Source: Actinoplanes couchii
GTDB taxonomy: Bacteria; Actinomycetota; Actinomycetes; Mycobacteriales; Micromonosporaceae
Direction of reading: 5' to 3'
DNA: 64,000 nucleotides
Assembly (NCBI RefSeq): GCF_016862075.1
Contig: NZ_BOMG01000077.1
Location: 1 to 64,000 of the forward strand
Below, one piece after another: positions 63,446 to 64,000 of this stretch (position 1 is its first letter; the number at the start of each line of letters is the position of its first letter). The notes beneath the pieces were generated by a model. It did no database searches. It saw nothing but the letters and a program-made list of their open reading frames with translations, and was not told the origin of the DNA. The position numbers and the translations under genes are program-made.

Positions 63446-64000
63446 GTGTTCCGTACCCCGCAACGGGTGGTCACCGGGGGCCTGGCCCTGCTGTTCCTCT
63501 TTCCGCTGGTGTGGGCGAGCCTGGCGTCGGTCAGCCCGCAGGCGGGCACCGCGCAGATCGACGGCTGGGGTTTCGGCAACTACCAGACCCTGGCGAATTA
63601 TCAGGCCGGCATCGGGCAGTACCTGCTCAATTCCACGCTCGTCTCACTGATGACGGTGCTGTTCACCCTCACCGTCTCGCTGCTCGGCGGTTACGCGTTC
63701 GCGATGTTCCGGTTCCCCGGGCGGGACGCGCTGTTCCTGGTCACCCTCGCGATCCTGATGGTGCCCTACGCGACGCTGCTCATTCCGCTCTACGTGCTGC
63801 TCACCGAGCTGGGCATGCAGAACTCTCTGGTCGGGCTGGCACTGGTGCTGACCATGTTCCAATTGCCGTTCGCGACGTTCATGATGCGCATCTCGTTCGA
63901 GGCGGTGCCGAAGGAGCTTCCCGAATCGGCGCTCGTCGACGGCTGCGGCAGTTTCCGGGCGCTGCTGCACATCCTGGTTCCGGCGGTGCGGCCGGGCCTG
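63446..64000 (+). CDS. Carbohydrate ABC permease, MalG/UgpE type (partial)
   Basis: 185 residues are visible; the gene continues beyond the window. It starts with GTG 63446, three bases after the preceding stop, with AGGAGG upstream. Hydrophobic helices and the coupling region PKELPESALVDGCGSFRALL, followed by HILVP, identify it as the second permease of the importer. Confidence 0.92.
   Translation, partial: MFRTPQRVVTGGLALLFLFPLVWASLASVSPQAGTAQIDGWGFGNYQTLANYQAGIGQYLLNSTLVSLMTVLFTLTVSLLGGYAFAMFRFPGRDALFLVTLAILMVPYATLLIPLYVLLTELGMQNSLVGLALVLTMFQLPFATFMMRISFEAVPKELPESALVDGCGSFRALLHILVPAVRPGL

Overview
The DNA is very GC-rich and densely coded, with frequent GTG starts, Tat and lipoprotein exports, F420-type oxidoreductases, many glycoside hydrolases and a ClpC, Ser/Thr kinase and diguanylate cyclase complement. 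This points to a soil actinomycete, most likely Micromonosporaceae (Actinoplanes-like). The genus is inferred from gene style, not proven. No rRNA, tRNA, CRISPR array, phage or insertion sequence was seen.

Layout. 0-6 kb: a hexanucleotide repeat, a Tat-exported SGNH hydrolase, a lincosamide nucleotidyltransferase-like gene, a divergent HxlR regulator / F420-reductase-like pair, a secreted laminin-G-like protein, a PHP phosphoesterase and a second SGNH esterase. 6-9.3 kb: a receiver-only response regulator and its PAS histidine kinase, then a GH35 beta-galactosidase with a perfect palindrome just upstream. 9.4-15.3 kb: a metzincin-like protease, an mraY away from its usual cell-wall cluster, a probably frameshifted membrane gene, a truncated XRE regulator, two oxidoreductases, an HD-type alarmone hydrolase and a 53-residue membrane protein. 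15.4-27 kb: a glucuronoxylan-oligosaccharide locus. Seven minus-strand genes (two permeases, binding protein, GH39, DUF624-type membrane protein, GH42, GH67) face a divergent LacI regulator followed by a CE7 esterase; six of the seven run with overlapping stop and start codons. 27-33 kb: an alpha/beta hydrolase, an NAD(P)-binding protein, a large GAF/PAS histidine kinase and a luciferase-like monooxygenase. 33-36 kb: ArsR, a MerR-HEAT fusion and a HEAT protein set among minisatellites. 36-40.5 kb: a SprT-like protein, then a two-subunit CoA-transferase and thiolase operon under a divergent LysR. 40.6-49 kb: SIMPL protein, Nudix hydrolase, hypothetical and membrane proteins, a ClpC paralogue lacking its middle domain, a GH16-CBM13 glucanase and a D,D-carboxypeptidase. 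49-57.5 kb: a 1709-residue kinase-ATPase-GAF-GGDEF protein divergent from a helical protein, then an MFS/LysR pair. 57.5-64 kb: a small hypothetical protein, a PL9 lyase, an excisionase-like DNA-binding protein, a decayed two-component pair, and a second carbohydrate ABC importer running off the end.

How the genes work together. The best-supported pathway is capture and intracellular breakdown of (methyl)glucuronoxylan oligosaccharides: ABC uptake, GH67 removal of glucuronic acid, GH39 xylosidase, GH42 removal of a side sugar and CE7 deacetylation, with LacI control. Secreted GH16, PL9 and SGNH enzymes and a second sugar importer fit a plant-polymer lifestyle. The most unusual single gene is the kinase-to-diguanylate-cyclase fusion. 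The most unusual non-coding feature is a set of minisatellites, mostly with periods divisible by three, lying at or just after the stop codons of minus-strand genes.
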